Under the pieces are notes generated by a model. It worked only from the letters and a program-made list of their open reading frames with translations. It searched no databases and had not been told where the DNA came from. Shown here piece by piece: positions 48,701 through 59,277 of a stretch of 64,000 bases of DNA (position 1 is the first letter of the stretch; each line of letters begins with the position of its first letter). Both the position numbers and the translations under genes were made by a program. The DNA lies in contig CM035313.1 in NCBI GenBank assembly GCA_002900995.3, positions 3,632,313 to 3,696,312 on the forward strand, given 5' to 3'. The stretch is from Ganoderma boninense. Its lineage: Eukaryota; Basidiomycota; Agaricomycetes; Polyporales; Polyporaceae.

Positions 48701-49204
48701 CTGGGCCCGTATCCGTACCCTTACGCTCCATACTACCACCACCACGCGCACGTCCACCGCCCTACCACCTCTACGGGTATGGGGACGGGGATGGGGCAGC
48801 TGCCGCCGACGCTGACGGAGGCGCAGCTGGCGCGGTTGGACGCGCTCACGCGGGAGGCGATCGACGAGCGGCTGCGCGTGCTCGAGGGCGTGTCTGGCGC
48901 GGTGTATCGCTGCGTGGAGGAGCTGACGCGTGTGCGGAGCGTGTTGCCGCCAGTGCGGGCTGCGACAGGTGCTGGTGCTGGTACGGCGGGCGGGAGGAGG
49001 CCTGAGGCTTCTTCGGCTGGGGAGGGCGATGTGGGGAGGAAGGAGACGACACCGGGTGCGGTGAACGGGGACGCGAGCACGAGCGCGAACGGGAACGGGA
49101 AGGCGGTGGATGTCAGTGTGGTCGCTGCGTCGAGCGAACGTGAGGAGCGGGCGTCGTCTGAGACGGAGAGCGAAGAGCTGGAAGAGTCGTTCGTCGTTCG
49201 GTAG
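45792..49204 (+). CDS. HRD1: E3 ubiquitin ligase HRD1/synoviolin (ER-associated degradation)
   Basis: join(45792..45980, 46032..46124, 46177..46329, 46389..46547, 46772..46922, 46993..47437, 47539..49204) = 951 aa. The N-terminal multi-helix membrane domain includes NRIFLYSVFSSFAVAATIANA, YDQTWMFVTESLLAFTIFRDE, LLMFGFLLFVKCFHWLMADRVE and MTFFMIILTFYGLPLNIIRDV. The RING-H2 finger is CIICREEM...LPCGHIFHFQCLRSWL...CPTCRRTV (about 318-402, last Cys completed across an intron). A Pro/Gln/Ala-rich cytosolic tail follows, ending in an acidic Ser/Glu patch. It forms the retrotranslocation channel and ubiquitinates misfolded ER proteins together with Hrd3 and Ubc7. The RING carries a Pro/Gln-rich insertion between the second and third metal ligands, as in fungal orthologues. 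Start is the ATG immediately before the first TM segment. Confidence 0.95.
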
Positions 49205-49471
49205 AGCCGTTAGGGACGGATTGAGCTGCTTGGATCGCGATCGTTTTTCGGAGTCGTGTTTCGAGGGATATTTACACGCTTGGCTTTGTGTGATTGTCGC
49301 TGTCGCACGCAGACGCACGCATGAAATGGAACGGATTTTGAGTCTGTACGCTGCGAAGAAAGTTGAGAGAAGAAATTATGGATGCATTAGCCGCTGCTAG
49401 CATAGCAGGGGCAAGAATTAATTTACAAGAGACTGGGGACAGGCAGGAAGTTTGACTCGGAGCATATCATA

Positions 49472-50461
49472 TCATGAAGAGTCGGACGGGGCGAGCAAAG
49501 CCTGCGCGCGCCTCCGTACAAGCTCCGGGTCCACGTTCGCCTTGTCGACCTGCGCGTAGAACGTCTTGAAGACCTGCCCGAGCGCGCGCTGCGGTGGGGC
49601 GCCCTTCGCGATCGCTTCCGTGATCTCGGGGCTGGTGATGACCGTCTGCAGGACGCGGTCGATGTCGGCCTCGGGGAGGAGTGGGGGGAGGAAGGCGGCG
49701 AGGAGGGCGGCTTCGTGCTGCTCTTTCTCGGCGAGATCTGGGCGCGAGGCTTTTTGGAACTCGGCTGCGGCGTCGGTCTTGGTATTGGATTGAGCGGGTA
49801 CGCATGCGACGCGCAGCGGTGAATGGGGGAGGATCGAGGGAGAAGGTAATGAGGGAGCGAGGGACGCGATGAGAGGTCGTGTTACGGCGAGGAAGCTAGG
49901 ATTGCAGGAGGACTGAGACTCACCCGTCGGGTTGTGGCTTTGCGGAGGATGCCAACTACGGTGGAGGGAGGCGCGACTCCGGACGCGGCTTTGTCTGCGG
50001 CGTATACTTCGGATAGCACAGACTGCATGCGCATTTGTAGCGCGGTGGTAAACGGAAATCAGACGATGGACATGGAAGAAGAAATGCATGACTGACGCGG
50101 ATGGTGATGGACTTTACGGTGTTCTTGGTCTGTACGACAACGGGCCCTGGGAGTTGGTCATTCACGCACACGATGTGGCCGAAGTGGTGCAGTCCGGCTG
50201 CGCACCTTCATCGCGTCCTTGAGTTCTGCCATGAGTCTCGCGCGGACATCTTCACGGATGGCACCACATGGTCTATGAGTGAAGGTTGAGATACGGGAGG
50301 TATGTGGACGTACCGCTGCTTGCTGCATCTGTGGATGCATGGCGGCACCCGGAGGTAGAACCAGAGGATGGGTGAGCGAGAACCGAACGGCTTGTGCGCG
50401 CGGCGGGAGAGCTGCAGAGAGAAAATCGGAGGGGCAGCAGTGAAAGAGGAGAGCGGTACAT
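49472..50461 (-). CDS. AIM41: AIM41 / YqeY-GatB-like mitochondrial protein
   Basis: complement(join(49472..49777, 49924..50022, 50097..50129, 50206..50249, 50314..50461)) = 209 aa. Basic, Ser/Arg-rich start MYRSPLSLLPLRFSLCSSP, consistent with mitochondrial import. YqeY core: DVRARLMAELKDAMK, TKNTVKSITIR, SVLSEVYAADKAASG, GILRKATTRR, FQKASRPDLAEKEQHEAALLAAFLPPLL and ALGQVFKTFYAQVDK. YqeY domains occur as the tail of GatB amidotransferase subunits; the free-standing fungal protein is known only by its mitochondrial-inheritance phenotype in yeast. The first junction was set at GTGAAG|AT (50250) because it keeps frame and gives a 64-nt intron. The third exon is only 33 nt. Shares a 307-bp divergent promoter region with the kinase-like gene. 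Confidence 0.88.
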
Positions 50462-50768
50462 GTTAGCGTCCTGGTCAAACGTTGTCACGACGCGCTGCCA
50501 CTGCCAGCGGCGTTCACGTGATCCTGCAGCCCGCGATGCGAGGATTCGGGAGGCTAAAGTTTACGTTCAAGTTGGGGTTCTCGGGTGTGGGCGTGGGTGC
50601 GGCGTGCGATTGCTCGTCGTCACTCAGACAGACCCACTCTGTGGCCTACCCCAACTGTGACCGTTCCGGCATAGGATTCAGTTGAGCGTGAAGGTAATCG
50701 TACCCCATTCTCCCTCGTAGCATGGACGTGGATGCTAATCAACACGGCGAATTTCACATATCACTAGT

Positions 50769-52836
50769 ATGCGCCCCGTTCTTTCGGCGTGTTCTCGATT
50801 GTCCTCCTTTGCACTCCGCTTCCAACCTTACCGCGTCTCCCTGCACAGAGCCTCACCTCGAAGACACATCCACTTCGACAAAGACACCCCATCCTCCGTA
50901 GTTGCAACTTTCCTTGAAAAGTCATTTCATGGACCAGACGAGGACATCCCGCTGTTTGACGTATTTCACCATCCGTTCGTCCCGGGAGACGTGTTCCAGT
51001 TCGGCGATGACGAGTTCCGCATCGAGCGCAAACTACGCCATCGCCTTCTCTCCAGGGTCTGGCTCGCAACGCACACAAATAAACAGTACGTCATCCGCCC
51101 GTCTTTTCGCTATCCAAGTTCGTTCAGACGGATTTGACATGCCGCTGCAAACGGTTGATGCCCTTTGCAGTAACCCCGTCCGCCGCGATCACAGGTTTGT
51201 CGCCCTAGAGACTTTCGACGACATGTTCTCCTCCAGGCTCTCTGTCGAACCGGAGCAAAATGACCACCTCCGCCACGTCCGCTACATCAAGGTCCGCCAG
51301 AACGAGGGCGCGCCGGGCTCCGAGTACTGCGATCGCGCCTTGCGCGTCTTCCTGGGGCCCCACCTCTGCGTTGTCAAGGAGCCCTGTGGCCCGTCCCTGG
51401 CGCGGATGCAGGAGGAGCTGCTCCATCGCAGCTTCACGCTCCCGGTTGCGAAGAGGATCATCAGGCAGACCCTGCTCGCCCTCGACTTCCTGCATACAAC
51501 CATGCAGCGGACACACCTCGGTTCGTCTCTCTTATCTTGACCCGGTATCGCTTGTCAGAGGGACCTGCGAGTCCCGCCGAGACCCATACATCAGATGAAG
51601 ACAATGTACTGGCGAGATTTGTGCTCTGATGGGCTTTATAAAATGCAGGCAGGCAAGTCAGGCCTTGTGACGTTTTACGACTACCTTTCCCCAGTGCCGC
51701 GCAGTGTGCATCATCTCCATCTTTACGACGCATTGTTCGCCATCTGGTAATGCACAGGGCGAAGTGTGTCGCATGTGGCCGTATAAAGGCGGCCTTCGAA
51801 GTCGCAATGCCTATCAGTTCTGTGTTTTATAGTTATATATAGTTTGCAACTGATATCGAACGGTCTCTGCTAGGCGTGAACGTCTACAACATCCAGGCTG
51901 CCTTACTTGGCCCACAGTCCATACTCGCGGCGAACATCCAGAGCGAGCTTGAAGCCTACCCTCCAGAGATTGTCTACCGCTCCTTCTGGGACCGGTTTCG
52001 TTCGCGACGCCCAGAGGGAGGTGCCACCAAGCTGGAGCTGCCGCAGCCACTCCCTATCTTCGGTCTCTCCCCCTCCTTGGAGAACCTAGAGATCCGACTC
52101 AGCCGCTGCGAATACGGTGCGTGTCTAGCCTAACTCCCTATTCCCGCATGTGCGCGCTGCTCCGAGTCGCCGCATGTTTACTGACTTGCGCTGGCATGCG
52201 ACTGCCCCGCAGCGTTGTCGGACAAACAACTGGAGAAGATAGCGGCCGAATCTGAGGCGGACGAGGTTGAAGCGAGTGCGCCATGGGGGTACGCCAAGTT
52301 TCATGCCCCGCTCCGCCTCGCCTCGCCTGAGGCGATCCGCGGGTCACCGCACCCGTACTCACCCCCGATTAACATCTGGGCCGTCGGCCACTTGGTAAGC
52401 ATGCGGCTCTCCTGGCCTCGAGTCGTTTCCAGTGCCAGCGCCACTATTGCGCCGCTGACGTTGTGGTGTCTTGGTATTGTATCCACAGCTGTTCCAGTGT
52501 CTCACAGGCAGCGAGATCGTCTACACGACTACACCCATTGACCTGGAGAGCCCCGTAGGTCCCGCATTCCCCTACTTTGGTGAGCATCGGTGTCCTCGCT
52601 TGTTTACACTATCGAGCAGCGGTGGCACCATCTGACTTTGCGCAGGCGAGCTCAACAGCCTGTGTGACATCCACACGCTAGAGAAGCATCTGCGGGGCTT
52701 CGCGCACATCAACGAAGAGATGAGCTACGGCGACATCCAGGCGACATGTGCGCTTATGTCGCGGTGCTTCCAGCCTGACCCTGCGATGAGGCCGACTGCG
52801 AAGCAACTGCTGGAAGATCGGTGGTTCCGGATGTGA
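50769..52836 (+). CDS. SRPK-like protein kinase fold lacking catalytic residues (predicted pseudokinase)
   Basis: join(50769..51085, 51171..51520, 51874..52116, 52213..52394, 52489..52579, 52646..52836) = 457 aa, phases closed. The N-terminus looks like a mitochondrial or unstructured leader (RFQPYRVSLHRASPRRHIHF). N-lobe: PFVPGDVFQFGDDEFRIERKL...SRVWLATH. C-lobe: RIIRQTLLALDFLH, APLRLASPEAI, PINIWAVGHLLFQCLTG and CFQPDPAMRPTAKQLLEDRWF, as in fungal SRPK-type kinases. Where those have HTDIKxxNI, this protein has THLGVNVYNIQ, so the catalytic Asp is Val. No DFG is present before the activation segment, and the beta-3 Lys position reads RFVALETFD without Lys. The exon 2-3 junction passes through the affected motif, so an unseen exon in the 353-nt intron is the main alternative; I found none there. 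Confidence 0.8.
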
Positions 52837-53233
52837 GGGGGGCACAGGTAGACCGTAGATGCGAGTAGACTAGTAGTGCCAGTAGAGCAGCGGTGTGGGG
52901 AGCCTTCATTGCTCCAGCGCCCCCGACCATGCACCATTCACATGATAATCGGCTTCACTGCGGATTTCGAGGGTAGGGAGCAGTGAGCGAGGCCTCTGCC
53001 CCGCGACAGCGCCTTCTCCCGACGCGTGCTCATGCCGCGGCGGCTCCCACAGTTAGTGTACCGGGCAGAATACTTTTGGCCCTTGGCAGATGGCAGAATG
53101 GCAAAACGGCAATTGCCAGGGCCGGCAAATACTGGCAAATTGGCAGCTGGTTCCCAATGCTCTCTGGCTGCAGGAAGTGCTGTAAATCGTGTCTTTGAGA
53201 GATGAGGAGCACCCCAAGTGCTTAAAGTTGCTT
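52837..53233. other. 3' flank, start of the repeat-rich island
   Basis: 53085-53150 has many TGGCA/TTGGCAGA-like short repeats. No gene seen. Confidence 0.45.
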
Positions 53234-53688
53234 ATTTATAGGGTGTAAAGTAGGGGGGTATGCAGGTTAGAGTAGGGTTAGAGCGACCATTTGGGCGAAA
53301 ATGTGCGAAGTGACGGTCGAACCGTCACTTCACCAAGGATCAGGCGCCCAAAATGATAAGCGTGGGAGCCAAAGATTGCGAAGTCACGGACAGACCGCGA
53401 CTTCGCATCACCTCAGGACGTGCCATGCCAACAATGTATCATCAATGTTAGGAAGCAGTATGTGTACCATGACATCGGCGGTGAATATATAAGTACAATG
53501 GCACCATAAGTTCGGCTAGCGGGAATCAAAGGACTCTGTGACAAATCAAACCAAAGTCACAATATGAAGCGGAATGAAACGACAAGATGATGAGAGAGTG
53601 TTTTGAGGGAGGGAGCAAGTATAGGAATGAAAAATCTGTGTGGAGAACAGGGTGTTTTAAAAGGAAAAGAAGGGGATAAAGAGGGTTA
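53234..53688 (+). repeat. Interspersed hairpin repeat, copy A
   Basis: Opens with TATAGGGTGTAAAGTAGGGG, then telomere-like TTAGAGTAGGGTTAGAG. Hairpin 1: GAAGTGACGGT (53307-53317) with ACCGTCACTTC (53321-53331), perfect 11 bp. Hairpin 2: TGCGAAGTCACGG (53377-53389) with CCGCGACTTCGCA (53395-53407), one mismatch. Nearly identical to 63282-63735 at a constant offset of 10,048 bp; similarity stops near 53688. Confidence 0.85.
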
Positions 53689-53764
53689 CATCAGGAAAAA
53701 AAAGCTTGCCTACATAAGCCTCTGTAGCCTACAGAGTTTTGTAGGCCGCGTAGACAAGTCTCGA

Positions 53765-54185
53765 TTAATAGGGTGTAAAGTAGGGGGGGATTTAGGTTAA
53801 GGCAGGGTTCGAAAGAGCGTAAACACAAAATGTGCGTGAATGCAGGGCACGCATTGATGAGAAAACAACCAAGCCATTGTCACTGTCACAGCACATGGAC
53901 AATACGCACATGTTCGGATATACAGCAATCACAAAAATGTCACATCTGCGGTTTAGCAAATGGACGGCTAACACGCACCACGCAATCGACGAAGTCATTG
54001 CCATTTAGCAGTGCGCCTGCCAACCAGCAAGTGCACATCAAACGAACACGGCACACGTTCACAACATGTCGGGAAACAGGTAAAGTGTAAATAGCAACAC
54101 ACGCCAGTCTACAATTACGTTCATACAGGAACGGTTACATGGGATTTACGATTGAATGGGAGGTTACATATTCAACGGGGTAAAG
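53765..54185 (+). repeat. Interspersed hairpin repeat, copy B (diverged)
   Basis: Begins TTAATAGGGTGTAAAGTAGG, shared with copies A, C, D and E. The internal hairpin is weak (ATGTGCGTG near 53830 with CACGCATT near 53848). The 3' boundary is not resolved; the end given is the next feature. Confidence 0.5.
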
Positions 54186-54899
54186 CTACTGCAGGCAACA
54201 TCCTGTACACAATGACGGAGAGCTTGATGTCAGGCTTGGGACGTTTTGACGTCTACTTGAAGTGATGTTCATAAAACTGTATTGAGTATAAGGAACGAAA
54301 GTCTGAGGGAAGAAAACAACGTACGAGTCAAGTTGCAGTTCCTCCGCATGCTGAGATCCTTGACGTGGGGACAGAGGCGCCCTGGAATACGACGGTGCTG
54401 GTCGCACAATCAGTGGCACTTGCATCAATTGCGAGGGAGGGGGAGGGACGATAACCCTATGGATGTGGACGACACGGGTTGGAGAGGAAGCAGGAATGGT
54501 TATGTTGATTGGCTCTGGGAGATGCGGAGGCAGGGGGAGAGGATGTGAAGGGACAGCAGCGCGGGGAGGAAGCTAGCGCATGGAAGGTAGGTTTCAAATT
54601 GGTACCGACAATACTTGAAGCAATGTACGTACATTATGAACAGCCAGCGTTCGAACTGCGCGATTGACATGGAGTTCCGGAGGAGGGGGCAGTTTCCAAG
54701 CAACATTTTGAGCAGCGCGTGATGACGCTGGTTGCTGGCTGTCCCGGGAGATGCAAGAACACGGACGAAGAGTGTCAGAGGACGATAAAGGTATTTCCGA
54801 AGGCATTTTAGCCAGAAGGGTGGAGGGTGGAGCTTGGTGCGACGTAGGAGTCGGGAGACTAGCAGGATCTGAGGGGTCGTGGTCTGGAAGGGAAGACAT
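54186..54899 (-). CDS. Small proline-rich protein, paralogue 1, function unknown
   Basis: complement(join(54186..54572, 54633..54899)) = 217 aa, one 60-nt intron in phase 0. Shares with the gene at 59278-59831, in the same order: a Ser/Asp plus PCSCI motif, WKLPPPP near the end of exon 1, LPPR...PLPLPP at the start of exon 2, and SPTRVVHIHRVIVPPPPS followed by MQVPLIV. Intron position and phase are also the same. No signal peptide, TM helix or known domain. The tail after PLIV is longer here and not conserved. Two copies with the same splice structure and conserved peptide blocks argue that it is a real gene. Lies between repeat copies B and C. Confidence 0.6.
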
Positions 54900-55728
54900 A
54901 GTGGCGGAGAGCGGTCAGTGTACAGCGGGGCATGGCTGGCGGCGCAAGTTCACTGACATATAACGAGGCATTCCGCCGGTTAAACTGCATCAACGGGAAA
55001 TAAATAATCCCGCAAACGTGAGAGACGTGCCCTTCCGTGAAGGTGTTCCGACGTACGTGGGAGGAACACTATTCTTGGCAGAAAATCACTTCAAGGAGAA
55101 GCGTTCGCTTGCTACGGTCACAGTTGCCGTTCTTGGAACCTATGAATTGAATGAAAATCCTTTGTCATGAACGTCGTCAGTGACACATGGGACGGAATGA
55201 CAGGTAACTGGGAAAAGCGTAGGTTGGCCTGAGCCTTGACAGTGGGCGTGGCATAGTTACCTACCCAACGTGGTCAGTCTAGGGCAAGTTCAGAGGAAGC
55301 CCTGCTGTGGGAGGCTACCGCACCGTTGGAGGGCTTTCTACAACGTGCGAACTAACAGCACAAACATAGCACGACCTGGCCCACGGGAGGGTGTGCGGCA
55401 TGTTTGGCTACCTACTGATAGCCGGCGGCCTAGACAGCGCCTCGTACAGAACCTCGCCGTCCGTGGGTGTCTCTGGACGTGCAACAGGTCGCCCACTGTC
55501 GAGTCTGCCATAGCGTTGAACCAGTCTCATCTGCGACTATATTCACAGTGTGTTATTTGGGAATACTTAGACGTGATGTGTGCCTAAAGTTGTATGGGCT
55601 ACTGAGTAAATCGTAGTCCCATGTTGCACCTGGAAGTTAATGCGTGCTGGAGCGCTAAATAGTACAATGTTGCGGAGGTCGCCAAACACTCGCCCAGGCC
55701 AACTCAAGCTTGGGTATGAACAGTGTAT
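54900..55728. other. No gene recognised
   Basis: 829 bp. One open frame (55270-55587) has no paralogue or motif I recognise. Confidence 0.4.
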
Positions 55729-56100
55729 ATTAATAGGGTGTAAAGTAGGGGGGGATTAGGGTTAGAGTGAGGTTCGGGTGAGATTTTTGGAGATTGTTGC
55801 GACATAGCGGGCGTACCGCTATGTCGCAAAAAGAGAGAAGGGTCGGGGATTATCAGGAACAGGAACGTTGCGACATAGCGGAGTGACTGCTATGTCACAT
55901 AGATGGGAGCAAGACTGCGTACCTGGCAAACTGGAATAATGGTGTGATAGCAAAAATGGCATTGGGCGTAGATGGTGACTGTCTAGAAAGGAAACTTAGT
56001 GAAGATGATAAGACAAAAGTGATGTGAATGCAGGTGGGATATGTAGTGAAGACAAGCATAAAGGAGTGTCGAACTGGGTGATGTCGACAGCTTTTTAAAT
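55729..56100 (+). repeat. Interspersed hairpin repeat, copy C
   Basis: Begins TTAATAGGGTGTAAAGTAGG and continues GGATTAGGGTTAGAG. Hairpin 1: TTGCGACATAGCGG (55797-55810) with CCGCTATGTCGCAA (55816-55829), perfect 14 bp, 5-nt loop. Hairpin 2: TTGCGACATAGCGG (55868-55881) with CTGCTATGTCACA (55887-55899). The 3' end is not resolved. Confidence 0.7.
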
Positions 56101-56500
56101 GAACTCATGAATTGTGTGTGAAAGCATAATTGAGACGGACATATGTAGCAAAGGGTCGAGATATCGAGAGAAGAAATGGAGCTATGTAAGACTTACTATG
56201 AATGAATTGAAATCTGAATGAGGGGATTAGGTAGGAGGAAGGAGTAGTGGCTAAAGAAGGATGGAATGAACGAAGCGGGTGGAGGGTACAAAGAAGGAAG
56301 GGTTATGGGAAGGTACAAAGGGGATGGACCCTAGGGTCGAGATAAACCCTACCCTAGGGTTTAAATCACTTAATATAGCTATTCTCGCGTCCTGACATAT
56401 GGTAATAACACAGTAACATTTTCAATGCACATTGCAGGTGGAACGGAACAACTCCAAGGACCGACGTAGCTAAGTGCAAGACATGCACACAGAGCACCGC
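56101..56500. other. AT-rich, purine-rich stretch without a gene
   Basis: Downstream of copy C. Contains ACCCTAGGGT palindromic pieces near 56329-56361. Nothing coding seen. Confidence 0.4.
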
Positions 56501-56508
56501 AGTAGGTG

Positions 56509-56728
56509 GCACTCCTGGAAGGCTGCACGCAGTGGGGCTGCACTACCGCAGGCAGTGCGGCACCCATGGTGTGCGGGCTATGCGGTCGGGCTTCCAGGAG
56601 CACCACTCTGAGTTCGAGTGTGCGTGCGCATGGCGGGTGTGTGCGGTCGGGCTTCCAGGAGTACTATCCTGAGTTCGGGTGTGCCTTCGCATCGCGGCTC
56701 TGTACTGACGGGCTTCTAGGAGGGCTAC
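56509..56728 (+). repeat. 61-bp minisatellite with an inverted partial unit
   Basis: About 2.4 direct units starting GCGGTCGGGCTTCCAGGAG at 56582 and 56643, with a partial third at 56706. The same core occurs inverted at about 56505-56525 (GGCACTCCTGGAAGG). Confidence 0.65.
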
Positions 56729-57213
56729 ATAGCAGAAGAGGTTCCAAGAAATAATTACATTTTTATGGCACATCATCTACACAACTACAACGTACAAACG
56801 AGCGATCACTGCGCGCAGGAGATATAGTACACGTCAAGTATTGTGAGGGACATCTCAATTACAATCGAAGCAGTTACCGCCGCCACAGAATTCGTCTTCC
56901 TCATCTGACTGCTGCTGGGCAACATCATCAACGACAGCAACGCTGGACATATACACGCTTCAAAATACCTCAGGTCAATAAAAGAAGGTGAAAGATGGAC
57001 GACGGGACGTACGCAGGGAATGGCAACATTCTAGGGGTATAAGGTGACTTATGTAGGGGTTAGAGGGACCCTTTTCGTAGACGTCGGCCCTTTTTCTCCG
57101 CGCAAGCACATGCCGTGCATCTGCGGGACACGTTTACACACAACTTTACCCACATAAATCTCAGCAGAAGCACTGACAGTGCATTCTCTGAGATGCCTCG
57201 GGCCATCTATTTA

Positions 57214-57467
57214 TTGCGCATAAGCACCAATGGTGCTCATGCGCAAAACATCCGACAAGACTACGTATGAGTATCTGCGCATAAGCACATTTAGTGCTTG
57301 TGCGCCCTTGTACATATGCATTCGACTGTCATAATTCCGCATGGGCACATATAGTGCTTGCGCGCAAAGAATATTCGTAGGCCACTCGCATATCCGCTTC
57401 TCGTAGCTATGTGTATGTAGGAAAACTGGACATTGACGGCGTGAAAGCACTTTATGTGCATCTGCGC
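57214..57467 (+). repeat. Array of four related hairpins (GCGCATAAGCAC type)
   Basis: H1 57214-57246 (TTGCGCATAAGCACCA / TGGTGCTCATGCGCAA), H2 57276-57305, H3 57337-57365, H4 57439-57467 (GCGTGAAAGCAC / GTGCATCTGCGC). Spacing 62, 61 and 102 nt. The sequences between the hairpins are unrelated. Confidence 0.65.
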
Positions 57468-57638
57468 AACAATTCTCTGACACTTTATTCCATAAATATT
57501 TGTTATGATTCTACGTCGCAGTATTCGCATCTACTACTTCAACGCACCGCCAACAAAGAATATTATCTTCGTTGACCCGCTCACCAAGCCATCCTGACCA
57601 CAAAGCAAGCGATACTGATGCACTGCCAATATTGCTGA

Positions 57639-58475
57639 TTAATAGGGTGTAAAGTTGGGGGTATTTAGGGTTAGATTGAGGTTCTGCTGAGAATTCTTTG
57701 AAAACGTGCGACATAGCGGTTGGACGGCCATGTCGCACCAATGCGAGATTGAAAAAAAACATGGCAAGCGCAGATCAACTGAGATCTGCGACATAGCGGA
57801 GCAACTGCTATGTCGCAAATGGAGGGAGGGTACCTAATTGTACATAGTGAAGTTGAGTGGGGGCATAGCGGATACAAGGATATGTTAGGGCACCAATAAT
57901 GATAACATCAAACTAAGACGTAGGTGAGAATAAGCAAGTGAAGTCAAAGACAACAATGTCAGACTTTGATGTGACGCAAAAATGCCATGCAGGCACAGTC
58001 AATGCCAGACAGTTCGATAATGGGTGACATTCAAGACATTAGAATGATAGCTGTGCAGAAGTAGGCAAGATATGTATATAGATGTATACATGGAGAACTG
58101 AACAGGAATTTATACGTAGTAGGAGAACACGATAGAGAACATGATGTGAATGTCCGTGGACGGTGAGTAGACAATTAGCGCGGGTAGCTAAAGATAGCGA
58201 GGAGAAGAGAACGAGGCCAGTTGTTAAGGAGATGCAGAAGCCCAAAAAGGAATAGTGTTGTTGGAGATGATGGGAGTGAGGAACTGGATCCCGGAGTGCG
58301 CTGGAAGGATGTATAGGTAGAGAAAAAACACAAGAGACAGCCCAATTGAAGCGGGCGAGAAATTGAGTCTCGAATGTGTGGGGATAGGGAGAAACAGTGG
58401 TGGGATAAGGGAGGAGAAATGGAGGGGAGGAGAGAACTGGGTAGAGGAGAGGCGTGCGGTGAATTAGAAGAGGAA
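57639..58475 (+). repeat. Interspersed hairpin repeat, copy D
   Basis: Begins TTAATAGGGTGTAAAG. Hairpin 1 at 57706-57738 (GTGCGACATAGCGG with GGCCATGTCGCAC); hairpin 2 at 57786-57818 (CTGCGACATAGCGG with CTGCTATGTCGCA). The distal end AGGCGTGCGGTGAATTAG (about 58449) recurs as AGGCGTTCGGTGAATTTG at the very end of the window behind copy E, which suggests a shared 3' terminus. Confidence 0.65.
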
Positions 58476-58580
58476 GCATGAGTACGTGAAGGGAGCCGAG
58501 TTAAAAATTTCAATGAGGCAGAGGTGGCGGGTCAAAAGGGTGAGGAGTGGGAGAGGGGTACGCACCTTTGCACGCCCAGC

Positions 58581-58742
58581 ATGCCCTCCATCATGCTCTC
58601 CGAGGAGGACCAGCTTGCCTATGACTCTCTCTCTGAACTCGTTTGCACTGTCACGCAAGGTCACAAATTCAAACCCACACCCATGGCCAAGGCCGTGGAG
58701 CGCGGCATGCCGCTCGGTATCTTCTCGCTGATGACAGAGGGG
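58581..58742 (+). CDS. 54-codon exon of an unknown protein, followed by a repeat array (fragment)
   Basis: ATG-initiated peptide beginning MPSIMLSEEDQLAYDSL and ending GMPLGIFSLMTEG, followed at once by a good splice donor (GTAAAAG) in phase 0. Soluble, charged helical character, no family recognised. No continuing exon found: the following 350 bp are a 50-bp tandem array and then the opposing proline-rich gene. Either a first exon with a lost or distant remainder, or a remnant. Confidence 0.4.
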
Positions 58743-58800
58743 GTAAAAGACTGCCCGTAAGGGTTAGGGCCATAAAATCACAAGGGTTGGGGGTCTGAAG

Positions 58801-59100
58801 TGCGCGGACGAAGGGACCAAGGGTCCGCGCCATGGTGTTCTGCACGGATGAGGCAGCCATCTGTCCGCGCGGACGACGGAGAGGGTTGTCCGCGCGGACC
58901 AGGTATTGGTGTCTCCGCGCGCACGAAGGAGAGGGCTGTCCGCGCGGACCAGGTATTGGTGTCTCCGCGCGGATGAAGGAGAGGGCTGTCCGCGCGGACC
59001 AGGCATTGGTGTGTCTGCGCGGAGCAGGTATTGGCCCGTCCGCGCCTACGAAGGAGAGGGCTGTCCGCGCAGACAAGAGAAAGGGACGTCCGCGCGCGTA
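58801..59100 (+). repeat. Tandem array of 50-bp units built on TCCGCGCGGA, array 1
   Basis: Units at 58881, 58931 and 58981 start GAGGG(C/T)TGTCCGCGCGGACC and end TCTCCGCGCG; degenerate units extend to both sides. Each contains the 12-bp perfect palindrome GTCCGCGCGGAC or a near copy. Confidence 0.85.
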
Positions 59101-59277
59101 TCAATGAAGCATGTGTGAAAAGAATATCAAAATATTGAAATGGAGATACATGTAGTATTCTACTGGAGACAGCATCGGCCACATAATGACTTGTCGTATG
59201 GTGAAGGCTCGAAAGTCACTGTGTGGTCGAGAGGGAGGTCGATGAAGCTGAGAGCGGAGTTAGTGTGATGCAGATAA

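Noticed and set aside
56329..56361. ACCCTAGGGT repeats as a telomere remnant
   Set aside because: Only two or three copies, palindromic rather than directional.
57214..57467. Hairpin quartet as a CRISPR-like array
   Set aside because: The repeats are diverged, of unequal spacing and number only four, and the genome is eukaryotic.
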